From Rhodospirillaceae bacterium (GTDB lineage Bacteria > Pseudomonadota > Alphaproteobacteria > MPNO01 > UBA2964), in NCBI GenBank assembly GCA_018660305.1, contig JABJKO010000104.1, forward strand, positions 1-15,095: a stretch of 15,095 bases of DNA, read 5' to 3'. This document shows positions 14,920 to 15,095 of the stretch, one piece after another. The notes under the pieces are model-generated. The model ran no database searches, was not told the origin of the DNA, and saw nothing but the letters and a program-made list of their open reading frames with translations. The position numbers and the translations under genes were made by a program. Position 1 is the first letter of the stretch, and the number at the start of each line of letters is the position of its first letter.

Positions 14920-14936
14920 TGCAAGAACCGTGCCAA
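14920..14936 (-). promoter_or_regulatory. Sigma-54 (RpoN) promoter, -24/-12 type
   Basis: Read on the minus strand, TTGGCACGGTTCTTGCA matches the full sigma-54 consensus YTGGCACGRNNNTTGCW at every defined position, with GG and GC exactly 10 nt apart. Transcription would start near 14910 and run toward the two micro-protein genes, giving a leader of about 67 nt. A sigma-54 promoter needs an AAA+ enhancer-binding activator; none is encoded in the window. Confidence 0.85.
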
Positions 14937-14954
14937 GCGGGTTAAAATGATACT

Positions 14955-14967
14955 TATCAATGCCTTA
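14955..14967 (+). promoter_or_regulatory. IHF binding site
   Basis: TATCAATGCCTTA fits the IHF consensus WATCAANNNNTTR at every defined position. It lies about 20 nt upstream of the -24 element, where IHF normally bends DNA so that a distant activator touches sigma-54 polymerase. An A/T run (14977-14993) flanks it, as at many strong IHF sites. Confidence 0.75.
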
Positions 14968-15012
14968 GGGGGTAGAAAAAATTTACCATAAGGCGAATTG
15001 TAAAATCCACCG

Positions 15013-15028
15013 ACAGGTTAACAGGTTG
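15013..15028. repeat. Tandem octamer ACAGGTTA/ACAGGTTG, possible activator site
   Basis: Two copies of ACAGGTT stand head to tail, 8 bp apart, about 103 to 118 bp upstream of the predicted sigma-54 start, the usual distance for enhancer-binding-protein sites. It does not match the TGT-N10-ACA (NifA) pattern. The role is inferred from position only. Confidence 0.3.
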
Positions 15029-15095
15029 CAAGCCCTACGGATTACTACCCAGAGCTGTATCCAGCTAAACGAAGCGGGCCGCTGCATCAACAGCG

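Larger units (their letters stand above)
14844..15095. other. Control region to the right edge
   Basis: No protein gene is supported in these 252 bp. They hold the sigma-54 leader, promoter, IHF site and tandem octamer. Near the edge are two short hairpins: AGCTG/CAGCT around TATC (15053-15066), and CGCTG/CAGCG around CATCAA (15080-15095), the latter cut by the window end. They may belong to whatever lies to the right. Confidence 0.45.

Noticed and set aside
14844..14960. Long version of the 37-residue peptide starting at 14960
   Set aside because: It would start upstream of the sigma-54 promoter and encode the promoter itself; the shorter start fits both the transcript and the basic-head/helix pattern.
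15015..15090. tRNA-like look of the minus strand near the right edge (TAGCTGGATACAGCT and GGGCTTGCAACC)
   Set aside because: No acceptor stem, no proper T-loop (GTTCRA) and no anticodon arm of the right size could be closed.

Overview
The window looks like a chromosomal segment of a fairly GC-rich alphaproteobacterium, probably of the Rhodospirillales/Sneathiellales/Kiloniellales type. The main reason is gene order. On the minus strand dgt, argS, a SPOR-domain gene, nagZ, scpA, scpB and tatA follow one another, with erpA and xthA running divergently from dgt. This is a familiar alphaproteobacterial neighbourhood. The organism assignment rests on gene order and protein motifs only.

Minus-strand block (10956 down to 1): dgt (dNTP triphosphohydrolase), argS, a SPOR-domain membrane protein, nagZ, an M50 site-2-type protease, scpA and scpB are packed with overlaps or gaps of 3 to 5 nt (TAG-AGT-ATG, TGATG, TAATG), so translational coupling is likely. 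Next, where tatA would be expected directly, come three iron-transport genes: a VIT1/CCC1-family transporter, a fused two-module FbpB-type permease and its FbpC-type ATPase. An iron-responsive operator (Fur-box-like, also TGA-N9-TCA) lies just before the permease gene. No periplasmic binding-protein gene is seen. The start of tatA closes the window.

Plus-strand block (11108 to 14465): erpA, then a 342-bp gap holding an 85-bp nested palindromic element, then xthA, a 62-residue two-helix membrane protein, and a thiamine-pyrophosphate enzyme of the acetolactate-synthase-like superfamily. The block ends in a strong, apparently bidirectional hairpin terminator.

Right end (14466 to 15095): two very small minus-strand genes, too short for most gene callers, sit behind a textbook sigma-54 promoter (TTGGCACGGTTCTTGCA) and a consensus-perfect IHF site just upstream of it. 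They encode a 37-residue single-helix membrane peptide and a 53-residue acidic helical protein. I recognise neither. A sigma-54/IHF promoter devoted to two micro-proteins is the most unusual thing in the window and the best candidate for an undescribed system. Everything else is mostly housekeeping: nucleotide pool control, translation, peptidoglycan recycling, chromosome condensation, Fe-S assembly, DNA repair and protein export, with an iron-transport cassette placed inside it.
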